Below are positions 1-11,073 of a stretch of DNA of 64,000 nt, piece by piece. Position 1 is the stretch's first letter. Each line of letters opens with the position of its first letter. The translations under genes were made by a program, and so were the position numbers. Source of the DNA: an uncultured Pelagibacteraceae bacterium (lineage in GTDB: Bacteria; Pseudomonadota; Alphaproteobacteria; Pelagibacterales; Pelagibacteraceae); the NCBI GenBank assembly GCA_902607945.1, contig CACLMD010000002.1, positions 1 to 64,000 on the forward strand, read 5' to 3'. The notes under the pieces were generated by a model. That model was not told the DNA's origin, ran no database searches, and saw only the letters and a list, made by a program, of their open reading frames with translations.

Positions 1-1
1 A

Positions 2-1717
2 AGAGAATATTATTTGAATGAACAATTAAAAGCTATTCAAAAAGAATTAGGTGAAATTGAAGATGGTAAGGATGAAAACACAAGTTTAAACAAATCGATT
101 TTGAAAGCAAAGATGCCAAAAGAAGTTGAAAAAAAATGTTTACAAGAATTAAAAAAATTGAAAAATATGAGTCCAATGTCAGCTGAGGCAACAGTAGTAA
201 GAAATTATCTTGATTGGATGATAGAATTGCCTTGGCATAAAAAAAGTGAAGTTGATATCGACTTAGCTAAAGCATTAGATGTGTTAGACAAAGACCATTT
301 TGGTCTTGAAAAGGTTAAAGAGAGAATAATTGAATTTTTAGCTGTTCAAAAAAGAATGGATAAAATCAAAGGTCCAATTCTTTGTTTGGTTGGTCCCCCA
401 GGTGTTGGTAAAACTTCTTTGGGAAAATCAATTGCTAAAGCAACAAATAGAGAGTTTGTAAGAATGTCGGTTGGTGGAATGAGAGATGAAGCTGAGATTC
501 GTGGTCATAGAAGAACCTATATTGGTTCTTTGCCTGGAAAAATAATTCAGATGATGAAAAAAGCTGGTACTAAAAATCCATTAATTTTATTGGATGAAAT
601 AGATAAAATTGGAAATGATTACCGAGGCGATCCTTCGTCAGCACTTTTGGAAGCGCTAGATCCTGAACAAAATACCTCATTTAATGATCACTATCTTGAA
701 GTTGACTACGACTTATCTGATGTAATGTTTGTAACCACTGCTAACACTCTTAACATTCTTCCCCCGTTACTTGATAGAATGGAAGTTATAAGATTAGCCG
801 GATATACAGAGGATGAAAAGATTAATATTGCAAATAAGTTTCTACTACCAAAACAAGTTAAAGATAACGGTGTTAAAGAAAACGAAATGAAACTTGATAA
901 AGAGATTATTCAAGAAGTAATTAGAAATTACACAAAAGAGTCAGGGGTTAGAAACTTAGAACGAGAAATATCTAAACTTGCAAGAAAAGTTGTTAAAAAG
1001 GTTGTAGCAGGAGAACAAAAAGAGGTCGAGATTAATAAAAAAAATATTTCTGATTTTTTAGGTGTTGCTAAATATAAATTTGGTGAACTTGAAGCGGAGG
1101 ATAAGATCGGTATTGTTACTGGATTGGCCTGGACAGAATATGGTGGAGAAATTTTAAAGATTGAAACTGTTACTATGCCTGGTAAAGGCAGAATGCAAAT
1201 TACTGGAAAACTAGGTGATGTAATGCAAGAGTCTGTGAAAGCAGCAAAATCTTTTGTGAGATCCAAATGTTTAGAATACGGAATCATTCCACCACTTTTT
1301 GAAAAAAAAGATTTTCATATTCATGTTCCTGAAGGAGCCACTCCAAAAGATGGTCCATCTGCTGGTATTGGTATGGTAACGTCAATAGTTTCTTCTTTAA
1401 CAAATATACCTGTTAGAAAAGATGTAGCTATGACCGGTGAAGTTACTATTACAGGTCAGGTTTTGCCAATTGGTGGTTTAAAAGAAAAATTATTGGCTGC
1501 ACATAGAGCTGGAATTAAAGAAGTAATAATCCCAAAAGAAAATGAAAAAGATCTAGTTGATATGCCGAAGAAGATTATGGATGATGTAAAAATTACACCT
1601 GTTGAGTATGCTGATCAAGTTTTAAAAATAGCTTTGACTAAAGAGTTAAAAAGAACTGAGTGGGTTGAAGTAGATTTAAGTAAAAAAGACGATAAATCTC
1701 AAGCTAGTATTCAATAA
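2..1717 (+). CDS. lon: ATP-dependent Lon protease, 3' part (5' end outside window)
   Basis: Cytoplasmic AAA+ serine protease that degrades misfolded and regulatory proteins. The reading frame is open to the left edge and the first codons ([17 protein letters not shown]) are a well-conserved internal Lon segment, so this is not a true start. About 570 residues are present of a usual ~780-800; the N-terminal substrate-binding domain is missing. Seen in order: AAA+ module with Walker [10 protein letters not shown] and Walker [10 protein letters not shown], then the protease domain with the catalytic serine in PKDGPSAG and the catalytic lysine in [10 protein letters not shown]. The tail after the protease domain is short and charged. 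It is followed by a 49-base gap and two tRNA genes. Confidence 0.97.
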   Translation, partial: REYYLNEQLKAIQKELGEIEDGKDENTSLNKSILKAKMPKEVEKKCLQELKKLKNMSPMSAEATVVRNYLDWMIELPWHKKSEVDIDLAKALDVLDKDHFGLEKVKERIIEFLAVQKRMDKIKGPILCLVGPPGVGKTSLGKSIAKATNREFVRMSVGGMRDEAEIRGHRRTYIGSLPGKIIQMMKKAGTKNPLILLDEIDKIGNDYRGDPSSALLEALDPEQNTSFNDHYLEVDYDLSDVMFVTTANTLNILPPLLDRMEVIRLAGYTEDEKINIANKFLLPKQVKDNGVKENEMKLDKEIIQEVIRNYTKESGVRNLEREISKLARKVVKKVVAGEQKEVEINKKNISDFLGVAKYKFGELEAEDKIGIVTGLAWTEYGGEILKIETVTMPGKGRMQITGKLGDVMQESVKAAKSFVRSKCLEYGIIPPLFEKKDFHIHVPEGATPKDGPSAGIGMVTSIVSSLTNIPVRKDVAMTGEVTITGQVLPIGGLKEKLLAAHRAGIKEVIIPKENEKDLVDMPKKIMDDVKITPVEYADQVLKIALTKELKRTEWVEVDLSKKDDKSQASIQ

Positions 1718-1724
1718 TAATTAA

Positions 1725-1753
1725 TTTACATTGTACTTACCTTAATGTATTAG
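1725..1753 (+). promoter_or_regulatory. Candidate sigma-70 promoter for the tRNA-Val/tRNA-Asp pair
   Basis: TTTACA at 1725-1730 and TATTAG at 1748-1753 are separated by exactly 17 bases. The tRNA-Val 5' end lies 13 bases after the -10 hexamer, giving a very short leader. This is inferred from hexamer match and position only. In AT-rich DNA such matches arise by chance, so confidence is moderate. Confidence 0.4.
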
Positions 1754-1766
1754 TACCGATATTTTG

Positions 1767-1842
1767 GGGCGGTTAGCTCAGTTGGTAGAGCATCTCGTTT
1801 ACACCGAGGGGGTCAAAGGTTCGAGTCCTTTACTGCCCACCA
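1767..1842 (+). tRNA. tRNA-Val (anticodon UAC)
   Basis: A full cloverleaf can be folded by eye. The acceptor arm GGGCGGT pairs with ACTGCCC with one G-U pair. The D stem is GCTC/GAGC. The anticodon loop TTTACAC carries TAC, and the T arm contains the GGTTCGAGTCC core. The 3' CCA is encoded. It is GC-rich against a very AT-rich background, as expected for a structural RNA. Confidence 0.97.
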
Positions 1843-1856
1843 AAATAAATAAAAGT

Positions 1857-1933
1857 GGGGGTGTAGCTCAGTTGGTTAGAGCGATCGCCTGTCACGCGAT
1901 AGGTCGAGGGTTCGAGTCCCTTCACTCCCGCCA
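1857..1933 (+). tRNA. tRNA-Asp (anticodon GUC)
   Basis: Cloverleaf: the acceptor GGGGGTG pairs with CACTCCC with one G-U pair. The D stem is GCTC/GAGC. The anticodon stem ATCGC/GCGAT encloses loop CTGTCAC with anticodon GTC. The T arm contains GGGTTCGAGTCCC and the CCA is encoded. Only 14 bases separate it from tRNA-Val, so the two are probably co-transcribed. Confidence 0.97.
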
Positions 1934-1950
1934 CTTTTCTCATAAACTGT

Positions 1951-1965
1951 TGATAATCATTATCA
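1951..1965 (+). promoter_or_regulatory. Fur-type palindrome upstream of nuoA
   Basis: TGATAATCATTATCA is a perfect 7-1-7 inverted repeat. It matches the classical Fur box model TGATAATnATTATCA at every defined position. It lies 18 bases after tRNA-Asp and 65 bases before the nuoA start. The sequence TTGATA at 1950-1955 could also act as a -35 element, so a bound repressor could block transcription. The sequence match is direct; binding by a Fur-family protein is inference. Confidence 0.5.
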
Positions 1966-1981
1966 GTTAGCAGTAAAAATG

Positions 1982-2011
1982 TGACTTTTCTCCACTACAA
2001 GATGATATAAA
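1982..2011 (+). promoter_or_regulatory. Weak candidate promoter for the nuo operon
   Basis: TGACTT at 1982-1987 is followed, after 16-18 bases, by the A/T-rich GATATAAA at 2004-2011. This is about 20 bases before the nuoA start codon. The hexamers are imperfect. An alternative promoter could use TTGATA at 1950-1955 as its -35 element. Only the position before a 14-gene operon makes it plausible. Confidence 0.25.
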
Positions 2012-2030
2012 AGTTGTTATATAGACTCAC

Positions 2031-2399
2031 ATGTTTCCTGAATTTTTAAAAGAATATTTGCCAATTGTACTTTTTTTAGTAATTGCTTTAGGACTAAGCG
2101 GAGCCTTTATAGTAGTAAATTTTATTCTTTCCCCAAGGAATCCTGATCCAGAAAAATTATCAGCTTATGAATGTGGGTTTGAACCTTTTCAGGACTCAAG
2201 AATGGAATTTGATGTAAGGTTTTATTTAGTTGCAATTCTTTTTATAATTTTTGATTTAGAAATAGCTTTTCTTTTTCCATGGGCTATCTCTTTGGGAAAT
2301 ATTGGTTTACTCGGTTTTACATCAATGATGATTTTTTTATTCATCCTCACAGTTGGGTTTATATATGAATGGAAAAAAGGTGCTTTAGACTGGGAATAA
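2031..2399 (+). CDS. nuoA: NADH-quinone oxidoreductase subunit A
   Basis: Small inner-membrane subunit of complex I at the junction of the peripheral and membrane arms, near the quinone site. The 122 residues hold three predicted membrane helices (about 10-32, 64-84 and 91-112). The family signature YECGFEP lies in the loop at 46-52, followed by the acidic run of helix 2 (FIIFDLE). Length is normal. It is the first gene of the nuo operon, and the ATG start follows the 97-base gap after tRNA-Asp. Confidence 0.97.
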   Translation: MFPEFLKEYLPIVLFLVIALGLSGAFIVVNFILSPRNPDPEKLSAYECGFEPFQDSRMEFDVRFYLVAILFIIFDLEIAFLFPWAISLGNIGLLGFTSMMIFLFILTVGFIYEWKKGALDWE

Positions 2400-2410
2400 A
2401 ATTTAACTTT

Positions 2411-2926
2411 ATGAATAATAAATTAGATCAAGTTCCTGAAGAGTTTAAAAAACTAGCTGATGATTTTAGTAAAAATGGTTTTATAACAACATCATTAGAT
2501 AATTTAATTAATTGGTCTAGATCTGGCTCTCTACACTGGATGACATTTGGCTTAGCATGTTGTGCTGTTGAAATGATGCAAACTGCGATGCCGAGATATG
2601 ATTTAGAAAGATTTGGAGCAGCACCACGTGGTTCACCAAGACAATCGGATGTTATGATTGTAGCTGGCACTTTAACAAATAAAATGGCTCCAGCATTAAG
2701 AAAAGTTTATGATCAAATGCCAGAACCAAGATATGTTATATCAATGGGTAGTTGTGCCAATGGTGGAGGATATTACCATTACTCTTATTCTGTTGTTAGA
2801 GGTTGCGATCGAATAGTTCCTGTAGATGTATATGTCCCAGGCTGTCCGCCATCTGCTGAAGCTTTGTTGTATGGTATTCTCCAATTACAAAAAAAAATTA
2901 GAAATAAAGGTTCTTTAAATCGATAA
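2411..2926 (+). CDS. nuoB: NADH-quinone oxidoreductase subunit B
   Basis: Carries the terminal [4Fe-4S] cluster N2, which passes electrons to quinone. The 171-residue protein shows the four expected ligands: the tandem pair C50-C51, C115 in GSCANGG and C145 in PGCPPS. I chose the ATG at 2411 (MNNKLDQ). The frame is open further upstream to 2369, but that would overlap the end of nuoA and add residues not typical of the family. It is followed two bases later by nuoC. Confidence 0.97.
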   Translation: MNNKLDQVPEEFKKLADDFSKNGFITTSLDNLINWSRSGSLHWMTFGLACCAVEMMQTAMPRYDLERFGAAPRGSPRQSDVMIVAGTLTNKMAPALRKVYDQMPEPRYVISMGSCANGGGYYHYSYSVVRGCDRIVPVDVYVPGCPPSAEALLYGILQLQKKIRNKGSLNR

Positions 2927-2928
2927 AT

Positions 2929-3534
2929 ATGAAAACTTTAGTCGAATTAGAAAAAAAAATCAATTCTGAGCTAACAACAAAAATAAATAACTCAGAAATA
3001 AAGCATAACCAATTATATTTAGAAATTGATAAAGAAGATATAATTGATGTTACTCTTTTTTTGAAAACCAATAAAGATACAAAGTTTAGACAACTAATTG
3101 ATATTACAGCAGTAGATTATCCAGAACAAAGTCAAAGATTTAAATTGGTTTATTTATTTTTAAGTCATGAATTTAACCAAAGGATAATCGTAAGTTATAA
3201 TGTAAATGAAAATGAGATTATAAATACTTTAACTTCAATTTTTCCTGCCTCTAATTGGATGGAGAGAGAAGTTTTTGATATGTATGGAATAAATTTTAAA
3301 GACCATCCTGATTTAAGAAGGATTCTGACAGATTACGGATTTGAGGGCCATCCTTTGAGAAAAGATTTTCCTTTAACAGGTCATACTGAGGTGAGATATA
3401 GCGAGGATAAAAAAAAAGTAGTGAACGAACCAGTTAAATTAGAACAAAATTATAGAAATTTTGATTATGAAAGCCCATGGGAAGGAACAAATTATATTAA
3501 AGAACAAACAAGCAATAATGACAAAAAAAATTAA
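2929..3534 (+). CDS. nuoC: NADH-quinone oxidoreductase subunit C
   Basis: 30-kDa-type peripheral-arm subunit that packs against NuoD near the quinone cavity. The 201 residues contain the family block EREVFDMYG (112-120), then a DHPDLRRIL stretch and HPLRKDFPL. It is a separate gene, not fused to nuoD as in enterobacteria. The C-terminal tail is polar and overlaps the nuoD start by 17 bases, suggesting translational coupling. Confidence 0.96.
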   Translation: MKTLVELEKKINSELTTKINNSEIKHNQLYLEIDKEDIIDVTLFLKTNKDTKFRQLIDITAVDYPEQSQRFKLVYLFLSHEFNQRIIVSYNVNENEIINTLTSIFPASNWMEREVFDMYGINFKDHPDLRRILTDYGFEGHPLRKDFPLTGHTEVRYSEDKKKVVNEPVKLEQNYRNFDYESPWEGTNYIKEQTSNNDKKN

Positions 3535-4693
3535 AAATCTTAACTTAAATTTTGGCCCTCAACATCCAGCAGCACATGGTGTTTTAAGATTAATCTTGGA
3601 GTTAGATGGAGAAGTAGTGGAGAAAGCAGACCCACATATTGGATTACTACACCGAGGAACGGAAAAATTAATTGAGAATAAAACTTACATGCAAGCAGTA
3701 CCTTATTTTGATAGATTAGATTATGTGGCTCCAATGAATCAAGAACATGCATTTGCCTTAGCTATTGAAAAAATTTTAAAGATTGAGGTACCAATTAGAG
3801 CTCAATATATTCGAGTTATATTTTGTGAAATTGGTAGAATTTTAAGTCACATATTAAATGTTACAACCCAAGCACTAGATGTTGGTGCGCTAACACCGTC
3901 TTTATGGGGATTTGAAGAGCGAGAGACTTTAATGACTTTTTATGAAAGGGCTTCAGGATCAAGATTACACGCAAATTACTTTAGAGCTGGTGGTGTTCAT
4001 CAAGATTTACCAGCGGGACTTGAAGAGGATATAGCAAAATTTTGTGAAACTTTTCCAAAAATTATTAATGATTTAGAAAATTTGTTAACCGATAATAGAA
4101 TATTTAAACAAAGAAATGTTGATATTGGCATTGTAACAAAAGAAGATGCTTTAGATTACTCATTTACAGGTGTAATGATTAGAGGCTCAGGTGTTCCATG
4201 GGATTTAAGAAAATCTCAGCCTTATGATTGCTATGACCAATTAGACTTTAAGATACCTGTTGGTAAAAATGGAGATTGCTACGATCGTTATTTATGTAGA
4301 ATAGAAGAAATGAAAGAAAGTGTTTCTATAATTAAACAATGTTTGTCTAAAATTGAAAGTGGACCAATCAAATCACAAGATGGAAAAGTTACCCCTCCAC
4401 CTAAAAAAGAATTAAAACAATCTATGGAAGCATTAATTCATCATTTCAAATTATTTACAGAAGGATACAGAGTACCAAAAGATGAAATTTACACTTCTGT
4501 TGAAGCTCCTAAAGGAGAGTTTGGAGTATATTTAATCTCAGATGGCTCGAGCAAACCTTACAAATGTAAAATAAGAGCACCGGGATTTTCACATTTACAA
4601 TCAATGAACTATTTAATTAAAGGACATATGTTAGCAGACGTTCCTGCTGTATTAGGTTCATTAGACATTGTATTTGGAGAGGTAGACAGATGA
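3518..4693 (+). CDS. nuoD: NADH-quinone oxidoreductase subunit D
   Basis: 49-kDa-type subunit, related to the [NiFe]-hydrogenase large subunit, that forms the quinone pocket with NuoB. The 391-residue protein starts [21 protein letters not shown], the expected N-terminus with the conserved GPQHPAAHG motif. I therefore use the ATG at 3518, not upstream in-frame starts inside nuoC. It ends [12 protein letters not shown], the usual C-terminus. Its stop overlaps the nuoE start in an ATGA arrangement. Confidence 0.97.
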   Translation: MTKKIKNLNLNFGPQHPAAHGVLRLILELDGEVVEKADPHIGLLHRGTEKLIENKTYMQAVPYFDRLDYVAPMNQEHAFALAIEKILKIEVPIRAQYIRVIFCEIGRILSHILNVTTQALDVGALTPSLWGFEERETLMTFYERASGSRLHANYFRAGGVHQDLPAGLEEDIAKFCETFPKIINDLENLLTDNRIFKQRNVDIGIVTKEDALDYSFTGVMIRGSGVPWDLRKSQPYDCYDQLDFKIPVGKNGDCYDRYLCRIEEMKESVSIIKQCLSKIESGPIKSQDGKVTPPPKKELKQSMEALIHHFKLFTEGYRVPKDEIYTSVEAPKGEFGVYLISDGSSKPYKCKIRAPGFSHLQSMNYLIKGHMLADVPAVLGSLDIVFGEVDR

Positions 4694-5298
4694 GTTTAAG
4701 AAGACCTTCAACAAATCAACCTGAAAATTTTGAATTTAGTTCTTCTTCATTAAAAGCAGCTAATGATATTATTTCTAAATATCCCGAAGGTAAGCAACAA
4801 AGTGCAGTAATGGCTTTACTATATATTGCACAAAAACAAAATAATAATTGGATACCGCTTGCTGCAATGAAGTACATCGGAAAGTTTTTAGATATGCCTT
4901 ATATTAAAGTATATGAGGTGGCTACATTTTACTCAATGTATAATTTATCACCTGTTGGTAAATATTTTGTCCAAGTTTGTACGACTACACCATGTATGAT
5001 TAGAGGAGCAAATAAATTAGTAGAAGCCTGTAAAGAAAAAATTTCAGAAAATGAGTCTGAACTTTCAAAAGACCAAAGTTGTTCTTGGATGGAGGTTGAA
5101 TGTTTAGGTGCTTGTGTTAATGCTCCAATGATGCAAATAAATGATGATTATTACGAAGATCTTGATAAAGAGAAAACTTTAAAAATTTTAGATAAAATTT
5201 TAAATGGCGAAACACCTAAACCAGGTTCTTATAGAGGAAGAATAAATACTGAACCTGAAAATAATAGAAAAACACTAATGGATTTAAAAAATGCTTAA
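4690..5298 (+). CDS. nuoE: NADH-quinone oxidoreductase subunit E
   Basis: 24-kDa-type thioredoxin-fold subunit of the NADH dehydrogenase module, carrying [2Fe-2S] cluster N1a. Ligands C97, C102, C138 and C142 are visible in VCTTTPC and ECLGAC. Length (202) is in the family range. A hydrophilic C-terminal tail after residue ~175 is less conserved. It overlaps the nuoD end by four bases and the nuoF start by eight. Confidence 0.97.
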   Translation: MSLRRPSTNQPENFEFSSSSLKAANDIISKYPEGKQQSAVMALLYIAQKQNNNWIPLAAMKYIGKFLDMPYIKVYEVATFYSMYNLSPVGKYFVQVCTTTPCMIRGANKLVEACKEKISENESELSKDQSCSWMEVECLGACVNAPMMQINDDYYEDLDKEKTLKILDKILNGETPKPGSYRGRINTEPENNRKTLMDLKNA

Positions 5299-6619
5299 GG
5301 ATCAGGACAGAATATTTCAAAATTTGTATAATGATTTAGGATCTGACATAGACTCATCTGAAAAAAGAGGTGATTGGGTTAATACAAAGGGTCTTACTGA
5401 CAAAGGAAGAGATTGGATAATTAATGAAATTAAAGACTCACAACTAAGAGGCAGAGGAGGGGCTGGTTTTCCAACAGGACTAAAATGGTCTTTCGCACCT
5501 AAAGAAGTTGGTTCAAGACCACATTATTTGGTAATTAATGCTGATGAATCAGAACCAGGTACTTGTAAAGATAGAGACATTCTTAGATTCGAACCACATA
5601 AATTAATTGAGGGATGCTTGTTAGCTTCTTATGCTGTCCAAGCACATGTTTGCTATATTTATATAAGAGGAGAATATTTTATTGAAGGACAGAAACTTCA
5701 AGCAGCAATCGATGAAGCCTATGAAAAAAAATTAATTGGTAAAAATGCAGCTGGAACAGGATGGGATTTAGATATTTATATTCATTATGGTGCTGGAGCT
5801 TATATTTGTGGTGAGGAGACAGCATTACTTGAAAGTATAGAGGGAAAAAAAGGTCAACCAAGATTAAAACCACCTTTTCCTGCATTAATAGGACTTTATG
5901 GTTGTCCAACAATAATAAATAATGTTGAAACCATAGCTGTGGTTCCAACAATTCTAAGAAGAGGTGGTAAATGGTTTGCATCCTTAGGAAGAGAAAAAAA
6001 TACAGGTACTAAAATTTTTTGTATTTCTGGAAATGTAAATAACCCATGCAATGTCGAAGAAGAAATGAATATACCTTTAAAAGAATTAATAGAAGTTCAT
6101 GCAGGAGGAGTAATTGGTGGATGGGATAATTTACAAGCAGTAATTCCTGGAGGTTCTTCAATGCCATTAATTCCTAAAGAAAAATGTGAAACATTGACTA
6201 TGGATTTTGACTCATTAATGGCTGAAAAAAGTGGACTAGGAACAGCAGGTATAGTCGTAATCAATAAAGATCAAGATATTATTAAATGTATGGCAAGAAT
6301 TGCTAGATTTTATAAACATGAAAGTTGTGGTCAATGCACACCATGTAGAGAGGGTTCTGGATGGATGTGGAGAATGTTGGAACGAATGGCGAAAGGTGAG
6401 GCATCTAGAGATGAAATTGATATGTTGGGAGATGTTACAAATCAAATAGCAGGTCATACTATATGTGCTTTTGGAGAAGGTTCTTCATGGCCAATTCAAG
6501 GTTTGTTAAGACATTTTTCAAAAGAAATAAAAAAAAGAAATAAATTTGATCCAATTATTAAAAAACAAAAAGACATTCCTTACTTAGTTGATCAACACTT
6601 GCTGGATAAAAATGCTTAA
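5291..6619 (+). CDS. nuoF: NADH-quinone oxidoreductase subunit F
   Basis: 51-kDa-type subunit that binds NADH and FMN and carries cluster N3. The NADH-binding loop [10 protein letters not shown] lies at about 54-63 and the FMN-site motif NADESEPGT at 83-91. N3 ligands are C346, C349 and C352 (ESCGQCTPC) and C392 (HTICAFGEG). The 442-residue length is slightly above the usual ~430 because of a lysine-rich tail. It overlaps nuoE and nuoG, supporting coupled translation of the NADH module. Confidence 0.97.
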   Translation: MLKDQDRIFQNLYNDLGSDIDSSEKRGDWVNTKGLTDKGRDWIINEIKDSQLRGRGGAGFPTGLKWSFAPKEVGSRPHYLVINADESEPGTCKDRDILRFEPHKLIEGCLLASYAVQAHVCYIYIRGEYFIEGQKLQAAIDEAYEKKLIGKNAAGTGWDLDIYIHYGAGAYICGEETALLESIEGKKGQPRLKPPFPALIGLYGCPTIINNVETIAVVPTILRRGGKWFASLGREKNTGTKIFCISGNVNNPCNVEEEMNIPLKELIEVHAGGVIGGWDNLQAVIPGGSSMPLIPKEKCETLTMDFDSLMAEKSGLGTAGIVVINKDQDIIKCMARIARFYKHESCGQCTPCREGSGWMWRMLERMAKGEASRDEIDMLGDVTNQIAGHTICAFGEGSSWPIQGLLRHFSKEIKKRNKFDPIIKKQKDIPYLVDQHLLDKNA

Positions 6620-8645
6620 ATTAAAAGTAAATGATATTGATGTTGAGGTAGATGAAGGTTTAACAATTCTTCAAGCTTGTGAAAAAGCTGGAGTTGAAAT
6701 TCCAAGATTTTGTTATCATGAAAAACTTTCAATAGCTGGCAATTGCAGAATGTGCTTAGTTGAAATGGAAAAATCTCCTAAACCCGTAGCTTCTTGTGCA
6801 ATGCCTGCAGCGGAGGGAATGAACATTAAAACTAATACTAAATTTGTTGAAAAAGCCAGAAAAGGTGTAATGGAATTTTTACTTGCAAATCATCCTTTGG
6901 ATTGTCCAGTTTGTGATCAAGGCGGAGAGTGCGATCTTCAAGATCAATCAATGTTTTATGGAGTTGATAAATCACGATTTAATGAAAATAAAAGGTCTGT
7001 TCCAGAAAAAAATATGGGACCCTTAATTAAAACTCAAATGACAAGATGTATTCATTGTACTAGATGTGTAAGATTTGCGACAGAAATTGCTGGAGTTCCA
7101 GAAATAGGAGCAATTGGCAGAGGTGAGGATATGCAAATAACTACCTATTTAGAGGAATCTGTACAATCAGAACTATCAGGAAACGTTATTGATCTTTGTC
7201 CAGTTGGAGCTCTTACATCTAAACCATATGTATTTGAAGCCAGACCATGGGAACTTAAAAAAACCGAGTCAATAGATGTTATGGATGCTGTTGGTTCAAA
7301 TATTAGAGTTGATACTTATGACTGGGAAGTAAAAAGAATTTTACCAATTATAAACGAGGATATTAATGAAGAATGGATATCTGATAAGACGAGATATGCT
7401 TGCGATGGTCTTTCAAATCAAAGACTTGATTTACCTTATATAAAATATAATAAAAAATTTGAAAAAGCCACTTGGGATGAAGTTTTTAAAATTATTAAAT
7501 CAAAATTTGAAAATACTTCAAAAGATAAAATTGCAGGTTTTGTTGGAGATCTATGTAATATGGAAACAAGCTATATTTTTAAAGAGTTTTTTGATCGAAC
7601 TTTAAATTCTAACTATTATGAAAGTAGATCGTCAAACTATTATGTTGATACAAGTGAAAGAGAAAATTATATATTTAATTCAACAATAAATGGAATTGAA
7701 GAATCTGATTATATATTTTTAATTGGGTCAAATCCTCGGTTTGAAGCCACTATTTTAAATGCTAGAATAAGAAAATCTTTTGTTAATAATAATACTAAAA
7801 TCATTTCTTTAAATGATGTAGGTGACTTAACCTATCCTTATAAGAATTTAAATGGTCAAACAAAAACTCTAGTTGAAATCTTTAAGGGTCAAAATGATAT
7901 CTCAAAAGAAATTTTGAATTCAAAAAAACCTTTAATTATTTTGGGTGAATCCTTTTTCAAAAATCAATCTGCAAATATCATTTTTCATCTTATAAAAAAA
8001 TTTTTAAAAGAAAATGATAAAATTTCTGATGAATGGAATTCTTTAAATAAAATTAGTACTGATGCATCTACTGTAGGATGCTTGGATTTAAATATTATTA
8101 ATGAAAAAGATAACATATTTGAAAAATTAAATGATCATATGTTTGATATTGTTTATCTTTTAGGGCAAGATAATTTGAATTTTTCAAAAGAAAATGAATT
8201 TGTAATTTATCAAGGCAGTCACGGAGATAAAGGTGCTGAAATAGCTGATATAATTTTACCAGGTGCTACCTATACTGAGCAGAATGGATTCTTTACTAAC
8301 TTAGAAGGTAAATTACAAAAAGCATACAAAGCGTCGTACCCACCTGGTGAAGCCAAGGAGGATTGGCAAATAATTAATGAATTAGCTGAATTTATTAATA
8401 ATAGAAAATTATTTAATGATAAAGATGAATTAGATAGCAGTATGTTAAATTATCTTAATTTACAAAAAGAAAATTCAAATTCATCAAGTTTCAAAGTTCA
8501 AAATAGTGAAAATTTGAAAAATGAGAATTTGAAAATTGTTTATAAAGATTATTACTTTTCTAATGTTATTGCTAGATCTTCGAAAACAATGCTGGATTGT
8601 CATAACTCAAAATTAAAGATTAATAGAACTGGAACTGACGGGTAA
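6612..8645 (+). CDS. nuoG: NADH-quinone oxidoreductase subunit G
   Basis: 75-kDa-type subunit that relays electrons from NuoF through three Fe-S clusters. Ligands are visible for N1b (C34, C45, C48, C62), N5 (H94, C98, C101, C107) and N4 (C146, C149, C152, C196). After residue ~220 comes the molybdopterin-oxidoreductase-like domain, which is divergent and presumably cofactor-free as in other complex I. The ATG at 6612 gives [12 protein letters not shown], the expected N-terminus; an upstream in-frame ATG at 6588 would sit inside nuoF. The C-terminal ~60 residues are Asn/Lys-rich with small local repeats. Confidence 0.96.
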   Translation: MLKLKVNDIDVEVDEGLTILQACEKAGVEIPRFCYHEKLSIAGNCRMCLVEMEKSPKPVASCAMPAAEGMNIKTNTKFVEKARKGVMEFLLANHPLDCPVCDQGGECDLQDQSMFYGVDKSRFNENKRSVPEKNMGPLIKTQMTRCIHCTRCVRFATEIAGVPEIGAIGRGEDMQITTYLEESVQSELSGNVIDLCPVGALTSKPYVFEARPWELKKTESIDVMDAVGSNIRVDTYDWEVKRILPIINEDINEEWISDKTRYACDGLSNQRLDLPYIKYNKKFEKATWDEVFKIIKSKFENTSKDKIAGFVGDLCNMETSYIFKEFFDRTLNSNYYESRSSNYYVDTSERENYIFNSTINGIEESDYIFLIGSNPRFEATILNARIRKSFVNNNTKIISLNDVGDLTYPYKNLNGQTKTLVEIFKGQNDISKEILNSKKPLIILGESFFKNQSANIIFHLIKKFLKENDKISDEWNSLNKISTDASTVGCLDLNIINEKDNIFEKLNDHMFDIVYLLGQDNLNFSKENEFVIYQGSHGDKGAEIADIILPGATYTEQNGFFTNLEGKLQKAYKASYPPGEAKEDWQIINELAEFINNRKLFNDKDELDSSMLNYLNLQKENSNSSSFKVQNSENLKNENLKIVYKDYYFSNVIARSSKTMLDCHNSKLKINRTGTDG

Positions 8646-8647
8646 TA

Positions 8648-9646
8648 ATGGAATATGTTTCTATAATTTTTGGAGAAGTTTACAAAATTTTATTTTTACT
8701 TGTTCCTGTACTTGTGTCAGTTGCTATGGTTGTATGGCTAGATAGAAAAGTGTGGGCATTTGTTCAAAAAAGACAAGGACCAAATGTTGTAGGTCCTTTC
8801 GGTTTATTACAATCTTTAGCCGATGCCCTAAAATATATTTTTAAAGAAATTATTATTCCCTCAAGTTCTAATAAAGTAATTTTTATTTTAGCTCCAATTG
8901 TAACGATGACATTAGCTTTAATTGCTTGGGCTGTAATACCATTTAGTCAAACGCAAGTTATTGCAGACATAAATGTTGGAATTTTATACTTATTTGCTGT
9001 TTCTTCATTAGGTGTCTATGGCATTATAATGGGTGGTTGGGCTTCAAACTCTAAATATCCATTTTTAGGTGCGATTAGATCAGCTGCACAGATGATTTCT
9101 TATGAAGTTTCTATAGGTATTATTATCATAAATGTTCTTTTGTGTGTTGGTTCATTAAATTTAAGTGACATTGTACTGGCACAACAGAACTTATGGTTTG
9201 TAATACCTTTGTTTCCAATGTTTGTAATATTCTTTATTTCAGCATTGGCAGAAACAAATAGACCACCTTTTGACCTTCCAGAAGCTGAGGCAGAATTAGT
9301 TGCAGGGTATCAAACAGAATATTCAGGAATGATGTATGCAATGTTTTGGTTAGGGGAATATGCAAATATACTTTTAATGTGTGCTTTAGGATCAATTTTA
9401 TTTTTGGGAGGCTGGCTATCTCCAATTGAATTATATCCATTTAATTTAATACCTGGTGCTCTTTGGTTAGCTTTTAAAATACTTTTTTTATTCATTCTTT
9501 TTGCATTAGTTAAAGCTATAGTCCCAAGATATAGATATGATCAACTAATGAGATTAGGTTGGAAGGTTTTTTTACCTTTATCTTTAATTTGGGTTGTATT
9601 GACAGCAAGTTACTTATTTTATTTTAACTTATTACCAACTAACTAA
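8648..9646 (+). CDS. nuoH: NADH-quinone oxidoreductase subunit H
   Basis: Membrane subunit that joins the peripheral arm and forms the entrance of the quinone channel. The 332 residues have about eight hydrophobic helices. Conserved loops are present: [16 protein letters not shown] early, and the acidic [19 protein letters not shown] loop, which is the family hallmark. It starts two bases after nuoG and abuts nuoI directly. Confidence 0.97.
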   Translation: MEYVSIIFGEVYKILFLLVPVLVSVAMVVWLDRKVWAFVQKRQGPNVVGPFGLLQSLADALKYIFKEIIIPSSSNKVIFILAPIVTMTLALIAWAVIPFSQTQVIADINVGILYLFAVSSLGVYGIIMGGWASNSKYPFLGAIRSAAQMISYEVSIGIIIINVLLCVGSLNLSDIVLAQQNLWFVIPLFPMFVIFFISALAETNRPPFDLPEAEAELVAGYQTEYSGMMYAMFWLGEYANILLMCALGSILFLGGWLSPIELYPFNLIPGALWLAFKILFLFILFALVKAIVPRYRYDQLMRLGWKVFLPLSLIWVVLTASYLFYFNLLPTN

Positions 9647-10132
9647 ATGAAATTATCAAGATTTTTTAAAACAATTTTTATGACAGATTTTCTAGGCGGT
9701 CTATTTATTGCCTTGAAAGAATTATTTAAGTCAAAAAAAACAATTAACTATCCATTTGAAAAAGGAAAAATTAGTCCTAGATTTAGAGGGGAGCATGCTT
9801 TACGTCGTTATCCAAATGGAGAAGAAAGATGTATAGCTTGCAAACTCTGTGAAGCTGTTTGTCCTGCTCAAGCGATTACAATTGAGTCTACACAACGTGA
9901 GGATGGAAGTCGTAAAACCACAAGATATGATATTGATATGATGAAGTGTATTTACTGTGGTTTATGTGAAGAATCTTGTCCAGTAGATGCTATAGTACAA
10001 GGCCCTAATTTCGAATTTTCTACAGAAACAAGAGAAGAACTTTATTATACTAAAGAAAAATTACTAGACAACGGGGATAGATGGGAAAATGTTTTAGCTT
10101 CCAATATAAAAGCAGATAATCCTTATAGATAA
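9647..10132 (+). CDS. nuoI: NADH-quinone oxidoreductase subunit I
   Basis: Ferredoxin-like subunit with clusters N6a and N6b on the cytoplasmic side. Two CxxCxxCxxxCP motifs are present: C62/C65/C68/C72 and C101/C104/C107/C111. The length of 161 is typical for alphaproteobacteria. The N-terminal ~30 residues are amphipathic and hydrophobic, fitting membrane anchoring beside NuoH. The start codon follows the nuoH stop without a gap. Confidence 0.97.
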   Translation: MKLSRFFKTIFMTDFLGGLFIALKELFKSKKTINYPFEKGKISPRFRGEHALRRYPNGEERCIACKLCEAVCPAQAITIESTQREDGSRKTTRYDIDMMKCIYCGLCEESCPVDAIVQGPNFEFSTETREELYYTKEKLLDNGDRWENVLASNIKADNPYR

Positions 10133-10138
10133 ATCATT

Positions 10139-10768
10139 ATGGCTCATGCAATTTTTTTTTATGTCTTTTCGACTATTGCAATAATTTCAGCAATAATGGT
10201 TACTGCTTCAAAAAATACTGTTCATTCAGTTTTTTTTTTAATTTTAGATTTTATTAGTGTTTCTTGTTTATTTATTATGATAGGAGCAGAATTCCTAGGA
10301 ATGATAATGCTTATTGTTTATGTGGGAGCGGTTGCTGTTTTGTTTCTTTTTGTAGTAATGATGTTAAATGTTGCTCAACAAAAGAATCAATGGTTTCTAT
10401 CAGAAAGTAGCTCAAAACATATCCCGATAGGTTTAATTATAAGCACTTTAATATTTTTTGAATTAATAATTGTTATAGGTGGATGGAAGTATAAACCAGA
10501 TCTATTAAATAATGAAAATTTACTAACCAAAAATGCTTTAAGCAATACTCATTCTTTAGGTCAAGTTTTGTACACTGACTATATTCATATTTTTCAAATT
10601 AGTGGAATGATATTGCTTGTAGCAATGATAGGGGCAATTGTTTTGACTTTTAGACAAAGAGAAGGGGTTAAAAAACAAAGCTATCTTAAACAAATATCTA
10701 GAGAGAGATCAGAAGGTGTTGAATTGATAAATGTAGAGACTAATAAAGGAGTAAGAGTAGATGATTGA
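10139..10768 (+). CDS. nuoJ: NADH-quinone oxidoreductase subunit J
   Basis: Membrane-arm subunit beside NuoA/K/N. The 209 residues show five hydrophobic helices. Helix 3 contains the conserved glycine-rich segment [20 protein letters not shown], associated with the pi-bulge coupling element. The C-terminal ~35 residues are charged. It overlaps nuoK by eight bases. Confidence 0.95.
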   Translation: MAHAIFFYVFSTIAIISAIMVTASKNTVHSVFFLILDFISVSCLFIMIGAEFLGMIMLIVYVGAVAVLFLFVVMMLNVAQQKNQWFLSESSSKHIPIGLIISTLIFFELIIVIGGWKYKPDLLNNENLLTKNALSNTHSLGQVLYTDYIHIFQISGMILLVAMIGAIVLTFRQREGVKKQSYLKQISRERSEGVELINVETNKGVRVDD

Positions 10769-11072
10769 TATTGGACTAGGGCACTATCTAACCTTAGGTG
10801 CAATAATTTTCTCAATTGGAGTTATTGGAATTTTCTTAAATAGAAAAAATATCATAGTAATTTTGATGAGTATAGAATTGATCTTGTTAGCAGTAAATAT
10901 CAACCTAGTAGCATTTTCAATTTATCTTAATGACTTATCTGGACAAATTTTTACCTTGTTCATTCTTACAGTTGCAGCTGCAGAAGCAGCAATAGGCTTA
11001 GCAATAATTGTTGTTTACTTTAGAAATTCAGGAACAATACGTGTTGAAGAAATAGATAAACTTAAAGGTTAA
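10761..11072 (+). CDS. nuoK: NADH-quinone oxidoreductase subunit K
   Basis: Small proton-path subunit (103 residues, three helices), related to MnhC of Mrp antiporters. Helix 2 and 3 glutamates expected for proton transfer are seen in the segments [14 protein letters not shown] and [14 protein letters not shown]. Length and residues are normal. The nuoJ overlap and a one-base gap to nuoL indicate tight coupling. Confidence 0.96.
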   Translation: MIDIGLGHYLTLGAIIFSIGVIGIFLNRKNIIVILMSIELILLAVNINLVAFSIYLNDLSGQIFTLFILTVAAAEAAIGLAIIVVYFRNSGTIRVEEIDKLKG

Positions 11073-11073
11073 A

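Noticed and set aside
928..1287. Minus-strand open frame opposite lon
   Set aside because: It lies entirely within the conserved Lon protease domain coding sequence and shows no family resemblance; a shadow frame.
1733..1756. GTACT/AGTAC inverted repeat after lon as a terminator
   Set aside because: Only five pairs with a 14-base loop and no T run; it also overlaps the candidate tRNA promoter.
1764..1970. Open frame of 68 codons over the tRNA-Val/tRNA-Asp pair
   Set aside because: It is the translation of two tRNA genes; sequences such as RLAQLVEH and GVAQLVRA are classic artefacts of reading through tRNA D arms.
8468..8540. Small near-repeats of AATTTGAAAA in the 3' part of nuoG
   Set aside because: Short, AT-rich and inside the reading frame; consistent with low-complexity drift in the NuoG tail and not a CRISPR or regulatory array.
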